Notes under the pieces: model-generated
The model's database searches: none
Told to the model about the DNA's origin: nothing
Seen by the model: only the letters and a program-made list of their open reading frames with translations
Program-made: the position numbers and the translations under genes
Shown: positions 56,727-64,000 of the stretch, piece by piece
Numbering within the stretch: position 1 is the first letter of the stretch
Layout: each line of letters starts with the position of its first letter
From: Pseudomonas muyukensis
Lineage (GTDB): Bacteria; Pseudomonadota; Gammaproteobacteria; Pseudomonadales; Pseudomonadaceae
Direction of reading: 5' to 3'
Assembly (NCBI RefSeq): GCF_019139535.1
Contig: NZ_CP077073.1
Location: forward strand, 748,501 to 812,500
DNA length: 64,000 nt

Positions 56727-58163
56727 TTACTCCACCGCCTTGACCATATCCTCGATGACCTTCTTCGCGTCACCGAACACCATCATGGTCTTGTCCAGGT
56801 AGAACAGTTCGTTGTCCAGGCCTGCATAGCCGCTGGCCATGGAGCGCTTGTTGACGATGATGGTCTTGGCCTTGAACGCCTCGAGGATCGGCATGCCGGC
56901 GATCGGCGACTTCGGATCGTTCTTCGCCGCCGGGTTGACCACGTCGTTGGCGCCCAGCACCAGTACCACGTCGGCCTGGCCGAACTCGGCGTTGATGTCT
57001 TCCATCTCGAACACCTGGTCGTATGGCACCTCGGCCTCGGCCAGCAGCACGTTCATGTGCCCGGGCATGCGCCCGGCCACCGGGTGGATCGCGTACTTCA
57101 CGGTCACGCCGTTGTGGGTGAGCTTCTCGGTCAGCTCCTTGAGCGCATGTTGGGCGCGGGCCACGGCCAGACCGTAGCCGGGCACGATGATCACGCTGTC
57201 GGCGTTGCTCAGCAGGAAGGTGGCGTCGTCGGCCGAGCCGGATTTCACCGGGCGCTGTTCCTTCGAGCCCTGGGCCGCGCCGGTGTCGGTGTCGCCACCG
57301 AAGCCGCCAAGGATCACGTTGAAGAACGAACGGTTCATCGCCTTGCACATGATGTACGAGAGGATCGCACCGCTGGAGCCCACCAGGGAGCCGGCGATGA
57401 TCAGCATCGAGTTGTTCAGCGAGAAGCCGATACCGGCTGCCGCCCAGCCCGAATAGCTGTTGAGCATCGACACCACCACCGGCATGTCGGCGCCGCCGAT
57501 CGGGATGATGATCAGCACGCCCATGATGAAGGCCAGGGCCAGCATCAGGGTGAAGGCGCTGTAGTGGCCGGTGAAGGTGAACAGCAGCCCCAGGGCGATG
57601 GTGGCCAGGCCCAGGATCAGGTTCAGCTTGTGCTGGCCGGCGAACTGTACCGGTGCGCCCTGGAACAGGCGGAACTTGTACTTGCCCGACAGCTTGCCGA
57701 AGGCGATCACCGAGCCCGAGAAGGTGATGGCACCGATCGCCGCGCCGAGGAACAGCTCCAGGCGGTTGCCGGTGGGGATCGGGTCGCTGATGGCGGCGAC
57801 GATGCCCATCGACTGCGGTTCGAGCACCGCGGCAATGGCGATGAACACCGCCGCCAGGCCGATCATGCTGTGCATGAAGGCGACCAGCTCGGGCATCTTG
57901 GTCATCTCGACGCGCTTGGCCATGATCGAACCGGCCGTGCCGCCGACCAGCAGGCCGACGATGACGTAGCCGATGCCGGCCGTGGCCAGCTCAGCCCCAA
58001 GCTTGTAAATGAGGCCGACCGTGGTGAGGATCGCGATGCCCATGCCGATCATGCCGAACAGGTTGCCGCGCCTTGAGGTGGTCGGGTGCGAGAGGCCCTT
58101 GAGCGCCTGGATGAAGCAGACCGAGGCGACCAGGTACAGAAGCGTTACCAGATTCATGCTCAT
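56727..58163 (-). CDS. pntB: NAD(P) transhydrogenase subunit beta
   Basis: Inner-membrane subunit of proton-translocating transhydrogenase. The 478 residues have many hydrophobic helices in the first half and a C-terminal NADP-binding domain (VIIVPGYGLAVARAQHALKE). ATG 58163 starts MSMNLVTLLYLVASVCFIQAL; the frame is open upstream but overlaps pntAB. It completes pntAA-pntAB-pntB, the three-gene split form common in Pseudomonas. Confidence 0.96.
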   Translation of the reverse strand: MSMNLVTLLYLVASVCFIQALKGLSHPTTSRRGNLFGMIGMGIAILTTVGLIYKLGAELATAGIGYVIVGLLVGGTAGSIMAKRVEMTKMPELVAFMHSMIGLAAVFIAIAAVLEPQSMGIVAAISDPIPTGNRLELFLGAAIGAITFSGSVIAFGKLSGKYKFRLFQGAPVQFAGQHKLNLILGLATIALGLLFTFTGHYSAFTLMLALAFIMGVLIIIPIGGADMPVVVSMLNSYSGWAAAGIGFSLNNSMLIIAGSLVGSSGAILSYIMCKAMNRSFFNVILGGFGGDTDTGAAQGSKEQRPVKSGSADDATFLLSNADSVIIVPGYGLAVARAQHALKELTEKLTHNGVTVKYAIHPVAGRMPGHMNVLLAEAEVPYDQVFEMEDINAEFGQADVVLVLGANDVVNPAAKNDPKSPIAGMPILEAFKAKTIIVNKRSMASGYAGLDNELFYLDKTMMVFGDAKKVIEDMVKAVE

Positions 58164-58165
58164 GC

Positions 58166-58480
58166 TTACTTCTGCGCCTCGTTCTTGGTTTTCTTCTTGA
58201 ACATTTCCAGCATGCGACGGGTGACCAGGAAGCCACCGAACACGTTCACCGCCGCCAGTGCCACGGCCAGGGTGCCCATGACCTTGCCGGCCGGGGTGAC
58301 GGTCAGCGCGGCGGCCAGCATGGCGCCGACGATGACGATCGCGGAAATGGCGTTGGTGACCGCCATCAACGGGGTGTGCAGGGCCGGGGTGACGTTCCAT
58401 ACCACGTGGTAGCCCACGTAGATGGCCAGCACGAAGATGATCAGGTTGTAGATGCCGTGGGAAATCAGCATGTCTTCCAT
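58166..58480 (-). CDS. pntAB: NAD(P) transhydrogenase subunit alpha part 2
   Basis: The 104-residue membrane portion of the alpha subunit: [40 protein letters not shown] and a lysine-rich C-terminus. It starts at ATG 58480, 11 nt after pntAA, and ends 2 nt before pntB. Its reading frame is hidden inside a longer upstream-open frame. Confidence 0.95.
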   Translation of the reverse strand: MEDMLISHGIYNLIIFVLAIYVGYHVVWNVTPALHTPLMAVTNAISAIVIVGAMLAAALTVTPAGKVMGTLAVALAAVNVFGGFLVTRRMLEMFKKKTKNEAQK

Positions 58481-58491
58481 TGTCGTGCTCC

Positions 58492-59613
58492 TCAGCCGTT
58501 CTTGCGCACGACCTGGCCGTCGCGGCACATCAGGCACGCGGCGACGATGTCGTCTTCGAGGTTGATGACCAGGTTGCCGTCCTTGTCGAACAGCAGCTTC
58601 ATGAAGTCCAGCAGGTTGCGTGCATACAGCGCCGAGGCATCGGCACCGAGCTGGGCTGGCAGGTTGGTCGGGCCGACGATGGTCACGCCGTTCTCCATCA
58701 CCACCTGGTCGGCCACCGTCAGCGGGCAGTTGCCGCCCTGGGCTGCGGCCAGGTCGATGACCACCGAACCGGGCTTCATCTGCGCCACGGTCTCGGCGCT
58801 GAGCAGGGTTGGCGCCTTGCGCCCGGGAATCAGCGCAGTGGTGATGACGATGTCGGCCTGCTTGGCGCGTTCGTGCACCGCCTGGGCCTGGCGCTGCATC
58901 CAGCTGGCCGGCATTGGCCGGGCATAGCCGCCCACGCCTTCGGCGCACTCGCGCTCCTCGTCGGTCTCGTAGGGCACGTCGATGAACTTGGCGCCGAGGG
59001 ACTCGATCTGCTCCTTCACCGCCGGGCGCACGTCGGATGCCTCGATCACCGCGCCCAGGCGCTTGGCCGTGGCGATGGCCTGCAGGCCGGCCACGCCGGC
59101 ACCGAGGATCAGCACGCGGGCGGCCTTAACGGTGCCGGCGGCGGTCATCAGCATGGGCATGAAGCGCGGGTAGTGGTGGGCGGCCAGCAGCACGGCCTTG
59201 TAGCCGGCGATGTTGGCCTGCGAAGACAGCACGTCGAGGCTCTGGGCGCGCGAGGTGCGCGGGGCCGCCTCCAGGGCGAAGGCGGTGATGCCGCGCTCGG
59301 CCATCTTGGCGATCAGTTCGTTGTTGAACGGGTTGAGCATGCCCGCCAGCAGGCTGGAGCTGTTGATCAGCGCCAGTTCCTGGTCGTTGGGCGCGACCAC
59401 CTTGAGCACCAGCTGCGCGCCAAAGGCGTCGGCGGCTTCGCCCAGCGTGGCGCCCACGGCTTCATAGGCACTGTCCGGAATGCTGGCCTTGAGCCCTGCC
59501 CCCCGTTGCACGGTGACCTGATGGCCCTGGCCAACCAGTTTCTTGATGGTTTCCGGGGTCGCGGCGACCCTTGTCTCACCCGTCTGCGTCTCGAGAGGAA
59601 CACCAATGTGCAC
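58492..59613 (-). CDS. pntAA: NAD(P) transhydrogenase subunit alpha part 1
   Basis: The soluble NAD(H)-binding part, 373 residues, resembling alanine dehydrogenase: [20 protein letters not shown] at the N-terminus and the nucleotide-binding [20 protein letters not shown]. The start is GTG at 59613 with AGGAG (59626-59622) 8 nt upstream. The frame remains open to 59832 but without family sequence. First gene of the operon; balances NADH and NADPH. Confidence 0.95.
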   Translation of the reverse strand: MHIGVPLETQTGETRVAATPETIKKLVGQGHQVTVQRGAGLKASIPDSAYEAVGATLGEAADAFGAQLVLKVVAPNDQELALINSSSLLAGMLNPFNNELIAKMAERGITAFALEAAPRTSRAQSLDVLSSQANIAGYKAVLLAAHHYPRFMPMLMTAAGTVKAARVLILGAGVAGLQAIATAKRLGAVIEASDVRPAVKEQIESLGAKFIDVPYETDEERECAEGVGGYARPMPASWMQRQAQAVHERAKQADIVITTALIPGRKAPTLLSAETVAQMKPGSVVIDLAAAQGGNCPLTVADQVVMENGVTIVGPTNLPAQLGADASALYARNLLDFMKLLFDKDGNLVINLEDDIVAACLMCRDGQVVRKNG

Positions 59614-60050
59614 GACTTTGTCTCCTGCGGTGACCTTTTGTCTTTGTAGAAACCAGCGCACTTCGGGTGGTGCGGCTGGGCGGTCGTAGAGCACGACCCC
59701 GCCGAATCCGGGGCGGGGAGGCATTTTGCAGACGAACCTTTGGGCCTTCAACCGGTTCTGAAGCGAAACGAAGTTAAAACTACAAGTCACCCTGTGACCG
59801 TATGTCGCAACGATTGGGTTCCGGCCCGTCAAGCACGCGCTATTCGGAGCTTAGGAGAAAAATTGAAAAATATTCCGCTGTTTTCGTTGTCGGCTTGCTG
59901 AATGTCGCAAAATAACCTGCAAACCCGCGCAGTGACTAGGGTTGCTGCGTTTTTACAGGCGAACGGAACAGATTACGGATTTGCGACAAATCCATATATC
60001 TGTAGGTGTCAAAAATAATTGACTACGAGGTCAGCTTATCCGCTTCCGCA
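59614..60050. other. Intergenic region, 437 nt, with two micro-ORFs
   Basis: No full gene is recognised. TTG at 59862 with AGGAG 5 nt upstream opens a 12-codon frame ending ..LSAC, reading like a signal-peptide end followed at once by a stop (59899-59901). An ATG at 59902 then opens a 38-residue frame to 60018. A 6-bp inverted repeat GGATTT/AAATCC is at 59977-59993. I see no convincing promoter for pntAA. This stretch is less GC-rich than its surroundings. Confidence 0.35.
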
Positions 60051-60950
60051 CTACTTCTCGGCGGTGTACTGCTGCGCCTGGGCCACCAGCCAGTCGCGGA
60101 AAGCCCGTAGCGAGGCGGACTCCACCTTTCGCTCGGGGATCATCAGATGGTAGGCCTTGTCGCTGGCCAGGGCATGCCTGTTAGCGACCACCAGTCGGCC
60201 TTCCTGCAGTTCGCGCTGGATCAGGAAGGGCGGGATCAGCGCTATCCCCATCTCATGCATGGCGCCCTGGGCCAGCATCGAGAACAGTTCGTAGCGTGGG
60301 CCGGTCATGTCCCGCTCCACGCTCATGCCCAGGCTGGCGAACCATTGTCGCCAGGCGTAGGGGCGGGTGGTCTGTTGCAGCAGCGGCAGTTCACCGATGC
60401 GCCGGGCATCGAGGCCATCCAGCCCGGCCAGCAACGCCGGGCTGCAGACCGGCATCGGGTTCTCGCCCATCAGCCGGTGCGCCTGGGTGCCCGACCAGTC
60501 GGCGTCGCCGAAGTAGATGGCGGCATCGAAGGCGGTGTCGGCGAACAGAAACGGGCGGGTGCGGTTGGTCAGGTTGACCGTAACCTCGGGGTGGCGATGC
60601 TGGAAATCCTTAAGACGTGGCAGCAACCACTGGGTGCCGAAGGTGGGTACCACCGCCAGCTCGATCACGTTGGCGCCTTGCTGACGCATCACCGACAGGG
60701 TGTCGCGCTCCACCGCATCCAGCTGCGCGGCGACCTGGCGGCTGTACGACAGCCCGGCTTCGGTCAGCTTCACGCCGCGGCGCGAACGCCGGAACAGTTC
60801 CACATTGAGGAAGGTTTCCAGCCCGCCGATCTGCCGACAGACGGCGCCTTGGGTCAGGGCCAGTTCGTGGGCGGCCTTGGTGAAGCTCTCGTGGCGCGCC
60901 GCGGCCTCGAAGCAGACCAGGGCGGTGGTGCTGGGAATCTTGCGGCGCAT
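60051..60950 (-). CDS. gcdR: LysR-family regulator of glutaryl-CoA genes (GcdR-like)
   Basis: A 299-residue LysR-type regulator: helix-turn-helix in HESFTKAAHELALTQGAVCR and an effector domain beginning VIELAVVPTFGTQWLLPRLK. It is divergent from gcdH, the arrangement of GcdR in P. putida, where it responds to glutarate and activates gcdHG. ATG 60950 has GAGG 9 nt upstream; an in-frame GTG at 60965 is an alternative. Confidence 0.88.
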   Translation of the reverse strand: MRRKIPSTTALVCFEAAARHESFTKAAHELALTQGAVCRQIGGLETFLNVELFRRSRRGVKLTEAGLSYSRQVAAQLDAVERDTLSVMRQQGANVIELAVVPTFGTQWLLPRLKDFQHRHPEVTVNLTNRTRPFLFADTAFDAAIYFGDADWSGTQAHRLMGENPMPVCSPALLAGLDGLDARRIGELPLLQQTTRPYAWRQWFASLGMSVERDMTGPRYELFSMLAQGAMHEMGIALIPPFLIQRELQEGRLVVANRHALASDKAYHLMIPERKVESASLRAFRDWLVAQAQQYTAEK

Positions 60951-61039
60951 GTACGTCAACCTCACTTGTTCGCCGTTAACCAGGGCTTTTGGCTGTTCAT
61001 GGAGTGAGAAAATATCACTAAATGGTGCGCAATCCTCGT

Positions 61040-61068
61040 TTGTTCCGCTGCCCGATCAAGCCTAGGAT
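61040..61068 (+). promoter_or_regulatory. Putative sigma70 promoter of gcdHG
   Basis: TTGTTC (61040-61045) and TAGGAT (61063-61068) are 17 nt apart, 46 nt before the gcdH ATG. Just upstream (61012-61024) an imperfect CAC/GTG dyad could be the LysR site. Confidence 0.5.
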
Positions 61069-61114
61069 CAATGCAGCACAACAATTCGTTTCCCACTGTT
61101 TGAGGAATCCGCAC

Positions 61115-62296
61115 ATGGCCGGTAAAGCAAGCTTCAACTGGATCGACCCGCTGCTGCTCGACCAGCAGCTCACTGAAGAAGAGCGCATGGTCCGCGACAG
61201 CGCTTATCAGTTCGCCCAGGACAAGCTGGCGCCGCGCGTGTTGGAGGCGTTCCGCCATGAGCAGACCGACCCGGCGATCTTCCGCGAGATGGGTGAAGTC
61301 GGCCTGCTCGGCGCGACCATCCCCGAGCAATATGGCGGTAGCGGCCTGAACTATGTGTGCTACGGCCTGATCGCCCGCGAGGTGGAGCGCATCGACTCTG
61401 GCTACCGTTCGATGATGAGCGTGCAATCGTCGCTGGTGATGGTGCCGATCAACGAGTTTGGCACCGAGGCACAGAAGCAGAAGTACCTGCCGAAGCTGGC
61501 CAGCGGCGAGTGGATCGGCTGTTTCGGCCTGACCGAACCCAACCACGGTTCCGACCCAGGCTCGATGATCACCCGGGCACGCAAGGTCGATGGCGGCTAC
61601 CGTCTGACGGGCGCGAAGATGTGGATCACCAACAGCCCGATCGCCGACGTGTTCGTGGTCTGGGCCAAGGATGATGCCGGTGATATCCGCGGCTTTGTCC
61701 TGGAAAAGGGCTGGCAAGGCCTCAGCGCGCCGGCGATTCATGGCAAGGTCGGCCTGCGCGCCTCGATCACCGGTGAAATCGTCATGGACAACGTGTTCGT
61801 GCCGGAAGAGAACATCTTCCCCGATGTGCGTGGCCTGAAAGGCCCGTTCACCTGCCTGAACTCGGCCCGCTACGGCATCTCCTGGGGCGCCCTGGGCGCT
61901 GCTGAGGCCTGCTGGCACACCGCCCGCCAGTACACCCTGGACCGCCAGCAGTTCGGCCGCCCGCTGGCTGCCAACCAACTGATCCAGAAGAAGCTGGCCG
62001 ACATGCAGACCGAGATCACCCTGGCCCTGCAAGGTTGCCTGCGCCTGGGGCGCATGAAGGACGAAGGCACCGCGGCGGTGGAAATCACCTCGATCATGAA
62101 GCGCAACTCCTGCGGCAAGGCGCTGGACATTGCCCGCCTGGCGCGCGACATGCTGGGCGGCAACGGCATCTCCGACGAGTTCGGCGTGGCGCGCCACCTG
62201 GTCAACCTCGAGGTGGTCAACACCTACGAAGGTACCCATGACGTGCATGCGCTGATCCTGGGGCGTGCGCAAACTGGCATTCAGGCGTTCTATTAA
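61115..62296 (+). CDS. gcdH: Glutaryl-CoA dehydrogenase
   Basis: FAD enzyme that oxidises and decarboxylates glutaryl-CoA to crotonyl-CoA in lysine and glutarate catabolism. The 393 residues show acyl-CoA dehydrogenase blocks: [31 protein letters not shown], and the catalytic Glu in [19 protein letters not shown] 61115 matches the family start. It is cotranscribed with gcdG 15 nt downstream and divergent from gcdR. Confidence 0.96.
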   Translation: MAGKASFNWIDPLLLDQQLTEEERMVRDSAYQFAQDKLAPRVLEAFRHEQTDPAIFREMGEVGLLGATIPEQYGGSGLNYVCYGLIAREVERIDSGYRSMMSVQSSLVMVPINEFGTEAQKQKYLPKLASGEWIGCFGLTEPNHGSDPGSMITRARKVDGGYRLTGAKMWITNSPIADVFVVWAKDDAGDIRGFVLEKGWQGLSAPAIHGKVGLRASITGEIVMDNVFVPEENIFPDVRGLKGPFTCLNSARYGISWGALGAAEACWHTARQYTLDRQQFGRPLAANQLIQKKLADMQTEITLALQGCLRLGRMKDEGTAAVEITSIMKRNSCGKALDIARLARDMLGGNGISDEFGVARHLVNLEVVNTYEGTHDVHALILGRAQTGIQAFY

Positions 62297-62311
62297 TAGA
62301 GGAGCCAGGCC

Positions 62312-63532
62312 ATGGGCGCGCTTTCCCATCTGCGGGTGCTGGATCTTTCCCGGGTATTGGCTGGCCCTTGGTCAGGCCAGATTCTTGCCGACCTCGGGGC
62401 CGACGTGATCAAGGTCGAGCGCCCGGGGGCAGGAGATGATACGCGGTCCTGGGGGCCGCCATTTCTGCGCGATGCCCAGGGCGAGAACACCAGCGAGGCG
62501 GCCTATTACCTGTCGGCCAACCGCAACAAGCGGTCGGTGACCATCGACTTCACTCAGCCCGAAGGCCAGCGCCTGGTGCGTGAGTTGGCGGCGAAGTCGG
62601 ATGTGGTCATCGAGAACTTCAAGGTGGGTGGCCTGGCGGCTTACGGGCTCGATTACGCCAGCCTCAAGGCCGTCAATCCGAAACTGGTCTATTGCTCGAT
62701 CACCGGCTTTGGCCAGACCGGGCCCTATGCCAAGCGCGCCGGCTACGACTTCATGATCCAGGGGTTGGGCGGCTTGATGAGCCTGACGGGCCGCCCGGAG
62801 GGCGAGGAGGGGGCTGGGCCGATGAAGGTGGGCGTGGCGCTGACCGACATCCTTACTGGCTTGTATTCCACCGTGGCGATCCTGGCAGCGCTGGCCCACC
62901 GTGACCAGGCCGGGGTTGGCCAGCATATCGATATGGCGTTGCTGGATGTGCAGGTGGCCTGCCTGGCGAACCAGGCGATGAACTATCTCACCACCGGTAC
63001 GCCGCCGCGCAGGCTGGGCAATGCGCATCCCAATATCGTGCCTTACCAGGATTTCCCGACGGCGGATGGCAACTTCATTCTTACCGTGGGCAATGACGGG
63101 CAGTTCCGCAAGTTTGCCGAGGTGGCGGGGCAGGCGCAGTGGGCGGACGACCCGCGGTTTGCTACTAATAAGCAGCGAGTGGCCAACCGTGCTGAGCTGA
63201 TCCCGCTGATTCGCCAGGCGACGGTGTTCAAGACCACGGCGCAGTGGGTGGCGGCTTTGGAGCAAGCAGGCGTGCCTTGTGGGCCGATCAATGACCTGGG
63301 GCAGATGTTCCAGGACCCGCAGGTGTTGGCGCGGGGGCTGGCGGTGAATGTCCCGCATCCGCTGGCGGGCAGTGTGCCGCAGGTGGCCAGCCCGCTCCGG
63401 CTGTCGGAGACGCCGGTGGAGTATCGTCTGGCGCCACCGTTGTTGGGCGAGCATACCGAGGCGGTGTTGGGGGATGTGTTGGGGCTGGCTGCGGGGGATG
63501 TGCAGCGGTTGCGGGAGGCTGGGGTGGTTTGA
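62312..63532 (+). CDS. gcdG: Succinyl-CoA:glutarate CoA-transferase, family III
   Basis: A 406-residue class III CoA transferase (CaiB/BaiF type) that should activate glutarate for GcdH. Hallmarks are RVLDLSRVLAGPWSGQILAD at the N-terminus, GADVIKVERPGAGDDTR and the central FGQTGPYAKRAGYDFMIQGL. RBS AGAGGAG is about 8 nt before ATG 62312. A terminator follows. Confidence 0.92.
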   Translation: MGALSHLRVLDLSRVLAGPWSGQILADLGADVIKVERPGAGDDTRSWGPPFLRDAQGENTSEAAYYLSANRNKRSVTIDFTQPEGQRLVRELAAKSDVVIENFKVGGLAAYGLDYASLKAVNPKLVYCSITGFGQTGPYAKRAGYDFMIQGLGGLMSLTGRPEGEEGAGPMKVGVALTDILTGLYSTVAILAALAHRDQAGVGQHIDMALLDVQVACLANQAMNYLTTGTPPRRLGNAHPNIVPYQDFPTADGNFILTVGNDGQFRKFAEVAGQAQWADDPRFATNKQRVANRAELIPLIRQATVFKTTAQWVAALEQAGVPCGPINDLGQMFQDPQVLARGLAVNVPHPLAGSVPQVASPLRLSETPVEYRLAPPLLGEHTEAVLGDVLGLAAGDVQRLREAGVV

Positions 63533-63556
63533 GGCTTCTATATAGGTAGGAGATAG

Positions 63557-63590
63557 CGGGGAGGCTGGGAGGTCTCCCCGGTTTTGTTTT
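63557..63590 (+). terminator. Rho-independent terminator after gcdG
   Basis: CGGGGAG, a 10-nt loop and CTCCCCG, followed by GTTTTGTTTT. It starts about 24 nt after the gcdG stop. Confidence 0.85.
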
Positions 63591-64000
63591 GGGGGGCTAT
63601 TTAGATAGGTGTTGGGGGCGGCAGGGGCTGTCTTGAGATTGGGCTGGCTTTGCGAGGTGTTCGCCGATAGGTATTCAGCGCCTGGGCGATCGAGCGCCGC
63701 CCGCGCGGCGCTTCGCCGGCAAGCCGGCTCCTACATTTGTTTCGGGCCAATCTGTTCTGCGCCATCCCCTGGTCCGCCTTGTCGGTACGCCGCGGTTTCA
63801 GCGTGGGCGTTGCCGCCGCCCTGCCCGACTCACGCCATGCACCCGGGCAGGCGCCGGTACTTTTCCAGGATTCATTGGCCCGAAACAAACCTGTAGGAGC
63901 CGGCTTGCCGGCGAAGCGCCGCGCGGGCGGCGCTCGATCTGATAGGCGCTGCAAGGCTTATGGCGGGCCCCTGGCGCCCTGACGCGGTCCTTCCCCTAAT
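63591..64000. other. Right-edge non-coding region
   Basis: No gene is supported in these 410 nt. It contains the long inverted repeat 63676-63951; the last 49 nt may be part of the next feature outside the window. Confidence 0.5.
63676..63951. repeat. Long inverted repeat with 122-nt spacer
   Basis: Arms at 63676-63751 and 63874-63951 are reverse complements over nearly all their length (a 2-nt indel and one 4-nt mismatch block). Each arm contains a REP core (TTCGCCGGCAAGCCGGCTCC) flanked outside by a GCGCCGCCCGCGCGGCGC palindrome and inside by TTTGTTTCGGGCCAAT. The spacer (63752-63873) has no supported gene. It looks like an expanded REPIN or a non-autonomous mobile repeat. Confidence 0.82.

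Overview
The window is a 64 kb stretch of high-GC chromosome from a fluorescent pseudomonad, most likely of the Pseudomonas putida group. The gene order matches the Pseudomonas core as I remember it from P. aeruginosa and P. putida: ubiC-ubiA, rubA-rubB, sadB, recG-oxyR, exbB-exbD-tonB, rpoZ-spoT-ridA, yicC-gmk, rph, crc/pyrE, argB-algC-dut-coaBC, radC, rpmB-rpmG, dadA-dadX, cycB, rep, pntAA-pntAB-pntB and gcdH-gcdG. Short REP-type palindromes typical of P. putida fill many intergenic gaps. I see no rRNA, tRNA, CRISPR array, prophage or intact insertion sequence. Species assignment is inference; no 16S gene is present.

Layout. 0-12 kb: end of a small secreted or lipoprotein gene, ubiquinone entry enzymes, rubredoxin and its reductase, an HU protein, a small possible SCP2-like protein, SadB, RecG, OxyR, the TonB energy module and an epimerase-like protein. 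12-25 kb: a lipoprotein, the stringent-response cluster ridA-spoT-rpoZ, a polyamine catabolism module (LysR regulator, glutamyl-polyamine ligase, PuuD hydrolase, APC permease) lying between rpoZ and gmk, then gmk-yicC, rph, crc and pyrE. 25-28 kb: a three-gene lipoprotein operon (CsgG-like, DUF4810-like, DUF799-like) bracketed by two 84-bp direct repeats. 28-35 kb: arginine, exopolysaccharide-precursor, nucleotide and CoA genes, RadC, a peptide-type binding protein and ribosomal proteins L28 and L33. 35-48 kb: more polyamine and amino-acid catabolism (KauB-type aldehyde dehydrogenase, PuuB-type oxidase, Lrp, DadA, DadX, PauR-like repressor), a MocR regulator, a DUF1127 protein and cytochrome c5. 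48-64 kb: a CoA hydrolase/transferase family protein, Xpt, Rep helicase, a c-di-GMP protein with a Fur-box-like palindrome upstream, a second CoA transferase, transhydrogenase, and the glutaryl-CoA (lysine catabolism) genes with their LysR regulator. The right edge carries a long inverted repeat.

How the genes fit together. Polyamines can be glutamylated (17273), oxidised (42033), dehydrogenated (35807) and hydrolysed (18660), with a dedicated repressor (47055); D-alanine turnover (dadAX) sits beside this. Crc, Lrp and SpoT give global carbon and nitrogen control. TonB/ExbBD and the Fur-like site point to iron control.

Most of the window is conserved core genome. The best leads are the repeat-bracketed CsgG/DUF4810/DUF799 operon, the Fur-like palindrome upstream of the EAL protein, the MocR-type repeats beside the DUF1127 gene, the strict placement of one REP class between convergent genes, and the inverted-repeat element at the right end. 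I did not find an unmistakably new multi-gene system.
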